Below are positions 24,542 through 32,988 of a stretch of 64,000 nt of DNA, in pieces. Origin of the DNA: Lachnospiraceae bacterium (lineage in GTDB: Bacteria; Bacillota; Clostridia; Lachnospirales; Lachnospiraceae). The position numbers and the translations under genes were made by a program. The notes beneath the pieces are model-generated. The model did not search any database. It was given only the letters and a program-made list of their open reading frames with translations, and was not told the DNA's origin. The stretch's first letter is position 1; each line of letters opens with the position of its first letter. The stretch covers positions 1 to 64,000 of the forward strand of contig CABJAV010000013.1 in NCBI GenBank assembly GCA_902363675.1, in the 5' to 3' direction.

Positions 24542-26212
24542 ATGGCTATGATGAACGAAATGGAATACAGAACAATCGGTTCAGCACTTGCCGGGGGCTA
24601 TCGTGCGGCGGTCTATTGCAGGCTGTCAAAGGACGATGACCTGCAAGGCGAAAGTGCCAGTATCGCAAACCAGCGTGATATGCTGGAAAAATACTGCGAA
24701 AAGCAGGGATGGGAGGTTGTGGCAGTCTATCAGGACGATGGCTTCACAGGTCTTAATATGGAGCGTCCTGATTTACAGAGAATGTTGAGAGCCATTGAGC
24801 GCAGGCAAATCAACCTTGTCATCACGAAAGACCTCAGCCGACTGGGGCGTAACTATTTGCAAACAGGGCATTTGATTGAGGACTTTTTCCCAAGAAACGG
24901 TGTCCGCTATATCGCCATGAATGACGGTATCGACACCCTGCGGGATAACAACGACATCGCCCCGTTCAAGAATATCCTGAACGAGATGTACAGCAAGGAT
25001 ATTTCCAAGAAAGTCCATTCCTCTTATCTTCTGAAAGCGCAGAAAGGACAGTTTACCGGGTGTCTTGCCCCGTTTGGGTATCGGAAAGACCCGGAGGACA
25101 AAAACCATCTGCTCATTGACGAGGAAACCGCCCCGATTGTGCGGCTGATTTTCGGATATGCCCTAAACGGTCATGGTCCGAACTATATCCGCAGACGGCT
25201 GGAGGAAGAAAAAATCCCCTGCCCCACATGGTGGAACCGGGAACGGGGGCTTCGCAATACCCGCACCAAATGGGAAAAGAAAGACCCGGAAAACGGGCGG
25301 TATATGTGGGACTTTTCCGTTATCAAAGACCTTTTGATGAATCCCGTTTACACTGGGGCGATTGCTTCCCAGAAAAAGGACTACCGTTTCAAAATCGGCA
25401 CGATTGGGGAAAAGAAGCCGGAGGACTGGATTGTAGTGGAAGGACAGCATGAACCGCTGATTGACCGCATGAGCTTTGACATTGTGCAGAACAAGCTGAA
25501 ATCCCGCCAGCGTCCGGGGCAGACCAATGAAATCAGCCTGTTTGCCGGACTGATAAAATGCGGCGAGTGTGGGAAGTCGCTGACGATACGCTACACAAAC
25601 GCAAAACATCCCCAGCAGATTTATTCCTGCAAGACCTACAATGCCTTTGGAAAGAACCACTGCACCCAGCACCGGATTGACTATGACACCCTTTACAGCC
25701 ATGTGCTGCGGAAAATCCGGGAATGTGCCAGAGCTGCCCTGATGGACGGGGAAGCGGTTGCTGACCGCCTGACCAATACCTGTGAAGCCGAGCAGCGGGA
25801 ACAGCGGGAAGCAATGGAACGCTCCCTTACAAGGGACGAGGAACGGATTGAGGTTCTGGACAAAATGGTCATGCGGCTTTATGAGGATATGATTGCAGGG
25901 CGTATCAGTGAGCAGAATTTCAACACCATGCTGGAAAAGACACAGACCGAGCAGACGGAGCTTAAAACAAAAGTGTCCGAGGGCAGAAAGCGGCTGTCCG
26001 ATGAAGTCCAGCTTGCCAATGACGCAAAACAATGGGTGGAAGCCATTCAGGAATACGCCAACATCACAGAGCTGGACGCAGCCACCCTCAACCGCTTAAT
26101 CAAAGAAATCGTCGTGCATGAGCGCATTGACGAAGATAAAACAAGACACATTTCTATCGAAATTCATTTTAATCTCAAACCCATCCCGGAGGTGGAACAG
26201 GTCACTGCCTGA
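24542..26212 (+). CDS. Large serine recombinase of IME1
   Basis: Integrates and excises IME1. The 556 residues start with the resolvase-type catalytic domain; Ser29 in YCRLSKDDD is the nucleophile, followed by GFTGLNMERPDL and ITKDLSRLGRNY. The recombinase domain (LIFGYALNGHGPNYIRRRL) comes next, then a zinc ribbon (CGECGKSL ... YSCKTYNAFGKNHC) and a coiled coil (EERIEVLDKMVMRLYEDMI). It ends 106 bases before the right edge in maff2. A second ATG (24551) is possible. Its target must be the maff2 gene, judged from the junctions. Confidence 0.93.
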   Translation: MAMMNEMEYRTIGSALAGGYRAAVYCRLSKDDDLQGESASIANQRDMLEKYCEKQGWEVVAVYQDDGFTGLNMERPDLQRMLRAIERRQINLVITKDLSRLGRNYLQTGHLIEDFFPRNGVRYIAMNDGIDTLRDNNDIAPFKNILNEMYSKDISKKVHSSYLLKAQKGQFTGCLAPFGYRKDPEDKNHLLIDEETAPIVRLIFGYALNGHGPNYIRRRLEEEKIPCPTWWNRERGLRNTRTKWEKKDPENGRYMWDFSVIKDLLMNPVYTGAIASQKKDYRFKIGTIGEKKPEDWIVVEGQHEPLIDRMSFDIVQNKLKSRQRPGQTNEISLFAGLIKCGECGKSLTIRYTNAKHPQQIYSCKTYNAFGKNHCTQHRIDYDTLYSHVLRKIRECARAALMDGEAVADRLTNTCEAEQREQREAMERSLTRDEERIEVLDKMVMRLYEDMIAGRISEQNFNTMLEKTQTEQTELKTKVSEGRKRLSDEVQLANDAKQWVEAIQEYANITELDAATLNRLIKEIVVHERIDEDKTRHISIEIHFNLKPIPEVEQVTA

Positions 26213-26318
26213 CCTGTCCCGCCGGGACGGTTCTCTTAAAAAATACCATATAGATTTTTTGTACGCCGCCGCCCGCCATCGAGCAGAGTTTTACACCTAA
26301 TTGGGGATAAAACAGCTT
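26213..26318 (+). other. attR: Right end of IME1 (attachment arm)
   Basis: No gene. It holds the short palindrome GTCCCGCCGGGAC (26217-26229) and the edge sequence GGGGATAAAACAGCTT before the ATG at 26319. Large serine recombinases need about 50 bases of such flank for binding; the corresponding left arm begins at 14861. Confidence 0.6.
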
Positions 26319-26387
26319 ATGAGTGGCGGTGGCATCATCATTGTGGCACAGACGGTAATTCCACAGCTTACCACTCTGTTCTCATAA
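26319..26387 (+). pseudogene. maff2: maff2, 3' part, displaced by IME1
   Basis: Codons ATG AGT GGC GGT encode MSGGGIIIVAQTVIPQLTTL and end with FS-stop. This is the missing tail of the gene at 14711. It has its own ATG but no good ribosome site (GGGGATAAAACAG), so it is probably silent until IME1 leaves. Confidence 0.82.
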
Positions 26388-26390
26388 TTC

Positions 26391-27263
26391 ATGGGCGGGA
26401 TCATTGATAAGATTACTGAATTCATAAAGGAACTGTTGCAGGGGTGGGTGCTGACCAATTTTGAAACCATGTTTACCGATGTCAATGACAAGGTAGGCAC
26501 GATTGCAGGGGAGGTCAGCAAAACTCCCAGCACATGGAACTCCGGCATTTTTGATATGATAAAAACATTGTCCGACAACGTGATGATTCCCATAGCGGGA
26601 ATGATCATCAGCTTTGTACTCGTCTATGAGCTTATTTCCATGGTCATTGACAAAAATAACCTGCATGACTTCAATACAGCCATTTTTATCCGCTTTTTTA
26701 TGAAAGCGTGTATTGCGGTCATGCTTCTTAGCAAGACTTTTGACATTGTAATGGCAGTATTTGATGTGGGAAGCCATATCGTAAATTCTGCCGCATCAGC
26801 GATTACCGGAAGCACCAGTATTGATGTGGCAAGTACGCTGCAGACGATGTTCAATGAGCAGTTTTCGGAAATGAGCATAGGAGAGCTGTTGGGACTGGGA
26901 ATGGAGACCATGATCGTCAGTTTATGTATGAAAATCATGTCAGTCCTTATCACCGTCATTCTTTATGGGCGAATGATTGAAATATATCTTTATGTATCAG
27001 TAGCACCAGTTCCCTGTGCAACCGTAACCAACCGGGAATGGGGAACGATAGGAACGAATTATTTTAAGGGGCTTTGTGCTCTAGCATTTCAGGGATTTTT
27101 TATGATGGTATGCGTTGCAATCTATGCAGTGCTTGTGGCTGGTGTGGCAGTATCCGACAACCTGCATACGGCACTCTGGTCGGTGGCAGCATATACCGTT
27201 ATTTTATGCTTTTCACTCTTTAAGACTGGTTCATTATCGAAATCTATCTGGAATGCGCACTAA
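26391..27263 (+). CDS. VirB6/TrbL-like mating-channel protein (CD1112 family)
   Basis: A 290-residue membrane protein of the conjugation channel. Hydrophobic spans lie at about residues 64-84, 102-122, 178-200, 208-225, 240-260 and 265-282, with a polar N-terminus and a large loop after the second span. Sequence features (MGGIIDKITEFIKELLQGWV, SVAPVPCATVTNREWG) fit the CD1112 family. It starts three bases after the maff2 stop and normally would follow intact maff2; with IME1 inserted, its transcription must come from IME1 or a promoter I cannot see. Confidence 0.88.
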   Translation: MGGIIDKITEFIKELLQGWVLTNFETMFTDVNDKVGTIAGEVSKTPSTWNSGIFDMIKTLSDNVMIPIAGMIISFVLVYELISMVIDKNNLHDFNTAIFIRFFMKACIAVMLLSKTFDIVMAVFDVGSHIVNSAASAITGSTSIDVASTLQTMFNEQFSEMSIGELLGLGMETMIVSLCMKIMSVLITVILYGRMIEIYLYVSVAPVPCATVTNREWGTIGTNYFKGLCALAFQGFFMMVCVAIYAVLVAGVAVSDNLHTALWSVAAYTVILCFSLFKTGSLSKSIWNAH

Positions 27264-27275
27264 GGGAGGAACGAT

Positions 27276-27683
27276 ATGGCAATATCCGTGCAGGTGCCGA
27301 AGGATTTGTCCGGTATCAAGACAAAAGTGGCACTGAACTTAACAAAGAGACAGATCATCTGTTTCAGCGGTGCGGCAGTAGCCGGGATACCCTTGTATTT
27401 TTTAACCAAGGGACTGATCGGAACATCAGCCGCATCACTTCTTATGATGGGAGCAATGCTTCCGTTCTTCTTTTTTGCGATGTATGAGAAAAACGGGTTT
27501 CCGGCGGAGAAGATTTTGTATTTTATGCTCCGGCAGAAGATACTCACACCGGGCATAAGACCATACCGGTCAGAGAACTTATACAAGCAGTTGGAAGAAA
27601 AAGAAAAATTACGAAGGGAGGTTTGTTATCTTGAAGAAAAAGCAAAAGGCAGAACCGGAAAGCCGCAGAAAAAGCAGTTATAA
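27276..27683 (+). CDS. prgI: PrgI/VirB3-like channel protein
   Basis: A 135-residue protein: short N-terminal strand (MAISVQVPKDLSGIKTKVAL), then two hydrophobic spans (residues 30-48 and 52-70) as in PrgI and VirB3, and a charged C-terminus. It is thought to anchor the VirB4 ATPase in the membrane. It overlaps the VirB4 gene by 53 bases in another frame, a common arrangement. Ribosome site GGGAGGAACG, 12 bases after the VirB6-like gene. Confidence 0.88.
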   Translation: MAISVQVPKDLSGIKTKVALNLTKRQIICFSGAAVAGIPLYFLTKGLIGTSAASLLMMGAMLPFFFFAMYEKNGFPAEKILYFMLRQKILTPGIRPYRSENLYKQLEEKEKLRREVCYLEEKAKGRTGKPQKKQL

Positions 27684-30102
27684 AGGCAATAGCAGGAACA
27701 ACAGTAAAAGTGGCGGTCTTACCTTTTCAGAAAAGAAGCGTCTTATACAGTTAAAGCATATTTTATCGGGAAAGAGCATTGAGAAAGAAAAGCCGACTAC
27801 CGCACAAAGGACGATCACTTTTGAAAAGATGTTCCGTGACGGTATCTGTCAGGTCAGCCACCGTTATTATACAAAGATGGTGGAATTTTTTGATATAAAC
27901 TATGAGCTTCTGGAAGTGGATGACCAGGCGGACATACTGGCACAGTACAGTAAGCTCATCAATTATTTTGATCCGTCTGTGAAGTTTGAACTGGTGCTTT
28001 TCAACAGGCAGGTCAACGAGCAGATGCTTACGGAACAGTTTGACATACCGTGGCAGGAGGATGATTTTAACGATATTCGTGAGGAATATACGGAAATGTT
28101 AAAGAAGCAGGCGGCAAAGGGCAACAACGGTATCATCAAATCAAAATATCTGATTTTTGGTGTAGAAAGCAACGGCTACAAGGAAGCCAAGAGCCGCCTT
28201 AACAACATTGAAAAAGATGTCATACGGAACTTAAACAACATAGGAACCCTTGCGAGGGGACTGGACGGAAAGGAAAGACTGCGCATCCTGCATGAATATT
28301 TTAATCAGGATACCATGGAGCCTTTCCGTTTTTCATTTAAGGATTTGGCAGAATCCGGTAAGTCGGTCAAGGACTATATTGCACCGCCGGGATTTGATTT
28401 CCGCTATCCGAACCGCTTTAAGTCAGGGAATATGTATGGCTGTGTGTCCTATCTGGATATTATCGCACCGAAGTTTACGGACGAGCTGATCAAGCATCTT
28501 CTGGATATTGATGCCAACCTTACGATTTCCATGCACATGCAGACGGAAGATCCGGTAAAGGCAATCAAGAAGTTAAAAGCGGTTATTTCCAATATCCAGA
28601 AAATGAAGATTGAGGAACAGAAAAAGGCAGTCCGAAGCGGCTACGATATGGATATTCTTCCAACAGACATCGTGACTTATGAAAAGGACACGCTGGAATT
28701 TCTCGATGATTTGAATACGAGCAACCAGAAGATGATCAACATGACATTCCTTATTACCTGTTATGGCAGAACCAAGCGGGAACTGGAGAGCTTAATGCAG
28801 AGGGTGTCCGGTATCATTCAGCAGGCAAACTGTGACCTCAGATGTTTACAGTATTTGCAGGAACAGGGACTTATGGCATCCGCACCGATTGGATGCAATG
28901 AGACAGGCATTGAGCGTACTCTTTCCACAAAAAGCACCGCAATCTTAGTACCATTCTGCACACAGGAGTTATTTATGCCTGCACCGGCAATCTATTACGG
29001 ATTAAATGCACTTAGCAACAACATGATTATGGCAGACAGAAAAAGGCTCCGTACACCAAACGGAGTTATCTTAGGTACTCCCGGAAGTGGTAAGAGTTTT
29101 AGTGCAAAGCGTGAGATTTTAAGCTGTTTTCTTATCACAAAGGACGATATTATCATCTGCGATCCGGAGGGAGAGTATTTTGCTCTTGTGGCAGCACTAC
29201 ATGGACAGGTGGTAAAACTTGCCACCAATTCCAAAGACTATCTGAACCCTATGGATATTCAGTTGAGCCATAAGGGGGATAAGGAAGCATTAAAACTGAA
29301 ATCTGATTTTATCATAACATTATGTGACCTGATCGCAGGTGGCAAGGACGGTCTGGAGAACGATGAGAAAGGTATCATCGACGAATGTATCCGTCATATT
29401 TATGACAAGTATTTTGAAAATCCGGTGCCGGAAAATATGCCGCTGCTGGAAGATTTATATGATGCCCTGTTAGCACACAAAAATCCAAAGGCGGAGCGTA
29501 TCGCAAACAGCCTTGTGCTGTATGTGCATGGTTCCCAGAATTACTTCAACCACCATACCAACGTAGACAGCGGCAATCGTATCATGTGCTTTGACATCAG
29601 AGATTTGGGAAACCAGTTGAAAGAGCTGGGTATGTTAATCGTGCAGGATGCGGTTTGGAACAGGGTATCGCAGAACAGGGAGCGAAAGATTGCTACCCGT
29701 TATTACTGTGATGAGTTCCACCTTCTTCTGAAGGAGAAGCAGACAGCTATTTATTCCGTGGAAATCTGGAAGCGTTTCAGAAAATGGGGCGGTATTCCGA
29801 CAGGTTTGACGCAGAACGTGGGCGATTTTCTTCGTTCTGAGGAGATTGAAGGTATTTTGGGTAACAGCGATTTTGTGTATCTGTTAAATCAGAATGCCAA
29901 AGATCAGGCAATTCTCGCTGATAAGCTGGGACTTTCTGATAAGCAGCTTTCCTATGTCACCAACTCCGAGCCGGGAAGTGGTCTGATACTGTTTGACAAT
30001 GTGGTAATTCCATTTGTAGACAAATATCCGACAGACACCAAGACTTACAGAATTATGAATACCAAGCCGGAGGAATCGGTGCAGAAGGAGGACGCAGTAT
30101 AA
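27631..30102 (+). CDS. VirB4-like ATPase (CD1110 family)
   Basis: Energises the mating channel. It has 823 residues read from TTG 27631 after GAAGGGAGG. Walker A GTPGSGKS is at 482-489; Walker B lies in ATRYYCDEFHLLLKEK and a conserved LLNQNAKDQAILADKLGLS comes near the end, all typical of VirB4/TraE proteins. The N-terminal half is the usual divergent VirB4 domain. It starts inside the PrgI gene, and its stop codon directly abuts the next ATG (30103), so it is in a tight operon with the cell-wall hydrolase. Confidence 0.93.
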   Translation: MKKKQKAEPESRRKSSYKGNSRNNSKSGGLTFSEKKRLIQLKHILSGKSIEKEKPTTAQRTITFEKMFRDGICQVSHRYYTKMVEFFDINYELLEVDDQADILAQYSKLINYFDPSVKFELVLFNRQVNEQMLTEQFDIPWQEDDFNDIREEYTEMLKKQAAKGNNGIIKSKYLIFGVESNGYKEAKSRLNNIEKDVIRNLNNIGTLARGLDGKERLRILHEYFNQDTMEPFRFSFKDLAESGKSVKDYIAPPGFDFRYPNRFKSGNMYGCVSYLDIIAPKFTDELIKHLLDIDANLTISMHMQTEDPVKAIKKLKAVISNIQKMKIEEQKKAVRSGYDMDILPTDIVTYEKDTLEFLDDLNTSNQKMINMTFLITCYGRTKRELESLMQRVSGIIQQANCDLRCLQYLQEQGLMASAPIGCNETGIERTLSTKSTAILVPFCTQELFMPAPAIYYGLNALSNNMIMADRKRLRTPNGVILGTPGSGKSFSAKREILSCFLITKDDIIICDPEGEYFALVAALHGQVVKLATNSKDYLNPMDIQLSHKGDKEALKLKSDFIITLCDLIAGGKDGLENDEKGIIDECIRHIYDKYFENPVPENMPLLEDLYDALLAHKNPKAERIANSLVLYVHGSQNYFNHHTNVDSGNRIMCFDIRDLGNQLKELGMLIVQDAVWNRVSQNRERKIATRYYCDEFHLLLKEKQTAIYSVEIWKRFRKWGGIPTGLTQNVGDFLRSEEIEGILGNSDFVYLLNQNAKDQAILADKLGLSDKQLSYVTNSEPGSGLILFDNVVIPFVDKYPTDTKTYRIMNTKPEESVQKEDAV

Positions 30103-32706
30103 ATGGCGGAAAAGAGACAGAAGAAGCAGGCAGTAAAGGCATTTGAAAAAGAGACATTTTCCAAAGATAAGGAAGCGACTGGAGTAAAGCATACAGAAAA
30201 CAGGCAGGATAACACCTTTCCTACGGAAAATCATTTTCATGCCAATGAGAAGCCTGTGAGCAATCTGCCACGGGATGCGAACCATGGCAGTCATAGAAGA
30301 AATGCAACTTCTGGTCACAGCGTCCAGAAGTCGGAAGCCGAAGCGGAAAAGGCATTCTTAAAGGAAAACAGTTTCATGCAGGATGAGCAGAGTGATTTTG
30401 AAACATCTTTTGACAGCACGATAGAAAACAAGGTTCATGTCAGGGACACCTACCAACGGTCTGAGGAAAAAGGAAAATATCACAAAAGGCGTGTGCAGAG
30501 AGAACACGCACACAGAGAGCGTGCGAAGTCAGAAAATACAAAGCAGTCCGATTATGGAGATTTCCAGACAAAGGATGCCACATTTTCGCAGGGGCAGGCG
30601 GAAGAATTTACCGACAAAAAAGTACAGAAGGCTTTTGATAAGTCGGAAAAGAGTCGTCAGAAGTTGCAGAAAGCAAAGGACAAGATGCCGAAAAAGCGGC
30701 ATTATGAGATGAAACGTGTCTTTGATGAACAGAACGGAAAAGCAAAATATATCGTAGTTCCGGTAGATGTGGAGAAGCCATTTAAGCAGGATGGTCTGGG
30801 AAAGACTGCGGTTCATAAGCTGCAAACGGAAAATATGTATTTTGTGCATCGTAAGATTGCAGAAACAGAAAGGGACAATTCTGCGGTTGAGGGTGCACAC
30901 AAGACGGAACAGCGTGCCGAGGACATTTATCACTATATGAAGTATCACCGCAAGAGCAAGGCACAGAGAAAGCGTGACCGCCTAGAGCGATTGCAGAAAA
31001 AGCAGGTCACAGCAGATATGAAGCTGGAGTATGAGAAATTCATCAGTGAAAATCCACATCTAAAGGGCAACAGTCCAAAGAAACAGTTACAAAGGCAGCT
31101 ACAGAAACAGCGCATCAAGCGTGAGTATGCCAAGGCAAGGCGGGCAGGAGTAGAAGCCAAGACTGCAAAGGAAACATTTACAAAGACAGCCAATGCTGCA
31201 ACCGGGATTGCAAAGAAGTTACAGGAGATTGCCACGAAAAATAAAACACTCATTATCACAGTCGGTATTTTTGCACTTCTGCTTATTATGATCATGTCGG
31301 CATTATCAAGCTGCGGTTCCATGTTTACCGGAACTGTGACAACAACGATGGCAAGCACATATCTTAGCCTTCCGGCAGAGATTGATGCAGCAGATTTATC
31401 TTTTACAGAAAAGGAAATGGAGCTGCAAAACAAGATTGACCGGATTGAAACTGATTATCCGGGATACGATGAATACGATTATAACCTTGGTGCAATCGGG
31501 CATGATCCGTACACACTGATCAGTTATCTTTCCGCAGTCCATACGGAATTTACTGCCGCAGGAATAGAGAGTGAGATTCAGGAATTATTTGATGCCATGT
31601 ATTCACTCACTACCGAGGAAGTAGAGGAAACACGGACAAGGACAGTCACAAAGACCGGAACCAGAATAATAACAAATCCGGACGGGACTACCCATACCGA
31701 GGAATACGAGTATGAGGAGGAAGAAGAATATACCGTAACAATTCTTCGTGTCACACTTACGGTCACACCGCTTGAGAGCATTGTTGCTGGACGCATGGAC
31801 AGCGAGCAGACGGAAATTTTTGGAGCTTATACGGAGACAAAGGGCGGCTTACAGGTCTTTGCTTCTCCGGTTGATTATTACTGGTATTACTATATCAGCA
31901 GTTATTATGGCTACCGGAAAAATCCAAACACAGGAGACGAGGAGCTTCACAGGGGTGTGGATATAGCAGTACCGACCGGAACCATGGTACATGCAGCACA
32001 TGACGGAACGGTTATGGAAGCGGCTTACGATTCCTATTATGGGAATTATGTGGTGATTACGGACAGTAAGGGATATACCACAAAATATGCCCACATGGAT
32101 AGCTTAAATGTGTCCGCAGGACAGAGCGTTAAAAAGGGTGCTAACATTGGAAAAAGTGGCAATACGGGAAGTAGTACGGGAAGCCACCTTCATATTGAAT
32201 GTCTGTATAACGGGGAGTATTATAACCCGTTATTTTACTTTGAAGCAGGAGAGCAGACCATTTATGGAGAAACACCGGGCGGCACCGGAGGAGGAACCGG
32301 CAATGTGATACCACCGGAATCTTATGATGATGCAACCGTACAGACGCTCATGCGTGAAGCTAACAGGTATCTGGGAATGCCATACACCTTTGGAGGAACA
32401 GCTCCGGCAAGTTTTGATTGTTCTGGCTTTGTATGTTGGGTATTTACAAACAGCGGCGTACATAACCTGCCAAGAACCACCGCACAGGGCATTTATGACC
32501 AGTGTACTCCGGTATCAGCGGCAGACGCAAAGGCAGGGGATATTATCTTTTTTACCGGAACTTATAATGCGGGACGTCCGGTTACACACGTTGGCATTTA
32601 CTGCGGAAACGGTACGATGGTGCATTGTGGCGATCCAATCCAGTACACCTCAATCAATACCTCTTACTGGCAGAGCCATTTTTATGGTTTTGGAAGATTG
32701 AATTAG
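30103..32706 (+). CDS. VirB1-like hydrolase: M23 plus NlpC/P60 peptidase (CD1108 family)
   Basis: Opens the peptidoglycan for the mating channel. Of 867 residues, 1-370 are highly charged and Lys-rich (cytosolic), with one membrane span at about 382-402 (TLIITVGIFALLLIMIMSAL). Outside follow an M23 metallopeptidase with His616/Asp620 (HRGVD) and His695-x-His697 (SHLHIE), and an NlpC/P60 domain with catalytic Cys773 (FDCSGF). The start abuts the VirB4 stop. Within the cytosolic part, residues TSGHSVQK are encoded by an in-frame copy of the 25-bp hairpin repeat (30307-30331), apparently inserted into the gene. Confidence 0.92.
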   Translation: MAEKRQKKQAVKAFEKETFSKDKEATGVKHTENRQDNTFPTENHFHANEKPVSNLPRDANHGSHRRNATSGHSVQKSEAEAEKAFLKENSFMQDEQSDFETSFDSTIENKVHVRDTYQRSEEKGKYHKRRVQREHAHRERAKSENTKQSDYGDFQTKDATFSQGQAEEFTDKKVQKAFDKSEKSRQKLQKAKDKMPKKRHYEMKRVFDEQNGKAKYIVVPVDVEKPFKQDGLGKTAVHKLQTENMYFVHRKIAETERDNSAVEGAHKTEQRAEDIYHYMKYHRKSKAQRKRDRLERLQKKQVTADMKLEYEKFISENPHLKGNSPKKQLQRQLQKQRIKREYAKARRAGVEAKTAKETFTKTANAATGIAKKLQEIATKNKTLIITVGIFALLLIMIMSALSSCGSMFTGTVTTTMASTYLSLPAEIDAADLSFTEKEMELQNKIDRIETDYPGYDEYDYNLGAIGHDPYTLISYLSAVHTEFTAAGIESEIQELFDAMYSLTTEEVEETRTRTVTKTGTRIITNPDGTTHTEEYEYEEEEEYTVTILRVTLTVTPLESIVAGRMDSEQTEIFGAYTETKGGLQVFASPVDYYWYYYISSYYGYRKNPNTGDEELHRGVDIAVPTGTMVHAAHDGTVMEAAYDSYYGNYVVITDSKGYTTKYAHMDSLNVSAGQSVKKGANIGKSGNTGSSTGSHLHIECLYNGEYYNPLFYFEAGEQTIYGETPGGTGGGTGNVIPPESYDDATVQTLMREANRYLGMPYTFGGTAPASFDCSGFVCWVFTNSGVHNLPRTTAQGIYDQCTPVSAADAKAGDIIFFTGTYNAGRPVTHVGIYCGNGTMVHCGDPIQYTSINTSYWQSHFYGFGRLN
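30307..30331 (+). repeat. 25-bp hairpin repeat, copy 4, in frame in a gene
   Basis: Identical to copies 1 and 2. Its reading frame here gives TSGHSVQK, the same frame that copies 1 and 2 have relative to the ATG they precede. It lies in a linker where an insertion of about 8 residues would do little harm. Confidence 0.9.
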
Positions 32707-32724
32707 CGAAGGGAGGAATTATTT

Positions 32725-32988
32725 TTGTCAGTAGAGCGAATCAATTCACAGCTTAAAAAGGTCAGGGAGCAGATAGCACAGCTACAGGCAAAGGAAAAAG
32801 ACCTTGCAGAGCAGAAACAGATGGCGGAGGATGCCGAAGCCATGAAGATCATACGGAAATATAAAATCTCATCCGAGCGATTGCAGATGCTTAATAAGCT
32901 CAGTGAGGATGAAGTCAGAAATTTATTACAGAAACGGGAACAGGAAAAGGAGGATTCGACCAATGAAAATGAAGAAGTTATCCGTTAA
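32725..32988 (+). CDS. DUF4315 family protein
   Basis: An 87-residue, very charged, helical protein read from TTG after AAGGGAGGAATT. It begins SVERINSQLKKVREQIAQLQ, a coiled coil up to about residue 45, then a small helical domain (ISSERLQMLNKLSEDEVRNL). The pattern is DUF4315, a fixed partner between the cell-wall hydrolase and the CD1107 gene in Tn1549-like elements; function unknown. It overlaps the next gene by 26 bases. Confidence 0.82.
   Translation: MSVERINSQLKKVREQIAQLQAKEKDLAEQKQMAEDAEAMKIIRKYKISSERLQMLNKLSEDEVRNLLQKREQEKEDSTNENEEVIR

Larger units (their letters stand above)
14858..26321 (+). mobile_element. IME1: mobilizable element with serine recombinase, in maff2
   Basis: An insertion of about 11.46 kb bounded by the two halves of maff2. 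The two edges read CAGTTCATG|GCTAAT (left) and CAGCTTATG|AGTGGC (right), so the exchanged core lies within or beside ATG. It carries regulators (15027, 16343, 17906 complement, 19552), tnpV, an MGMT-like gene, a small Cys-rich protein, a RepA-like winged helix, DUF3847, a MobQ relaxase with oriT, primase, VapE-type ATPase and a large serine recombinase at its right end. It has no mating-channel genes, so it must use those of the surrounding ICE or another element. The replication part (20.5-26.2 kb) is visibly GC-richer than the ICE around it. Confidence 0.88.

Noticed and set aside
25163-26032. 289-codon minus-strand open frame opposite the IME1 recombinase
   Set aside because: Shadow frame; the + strand recombinase has all catalytic motifs.
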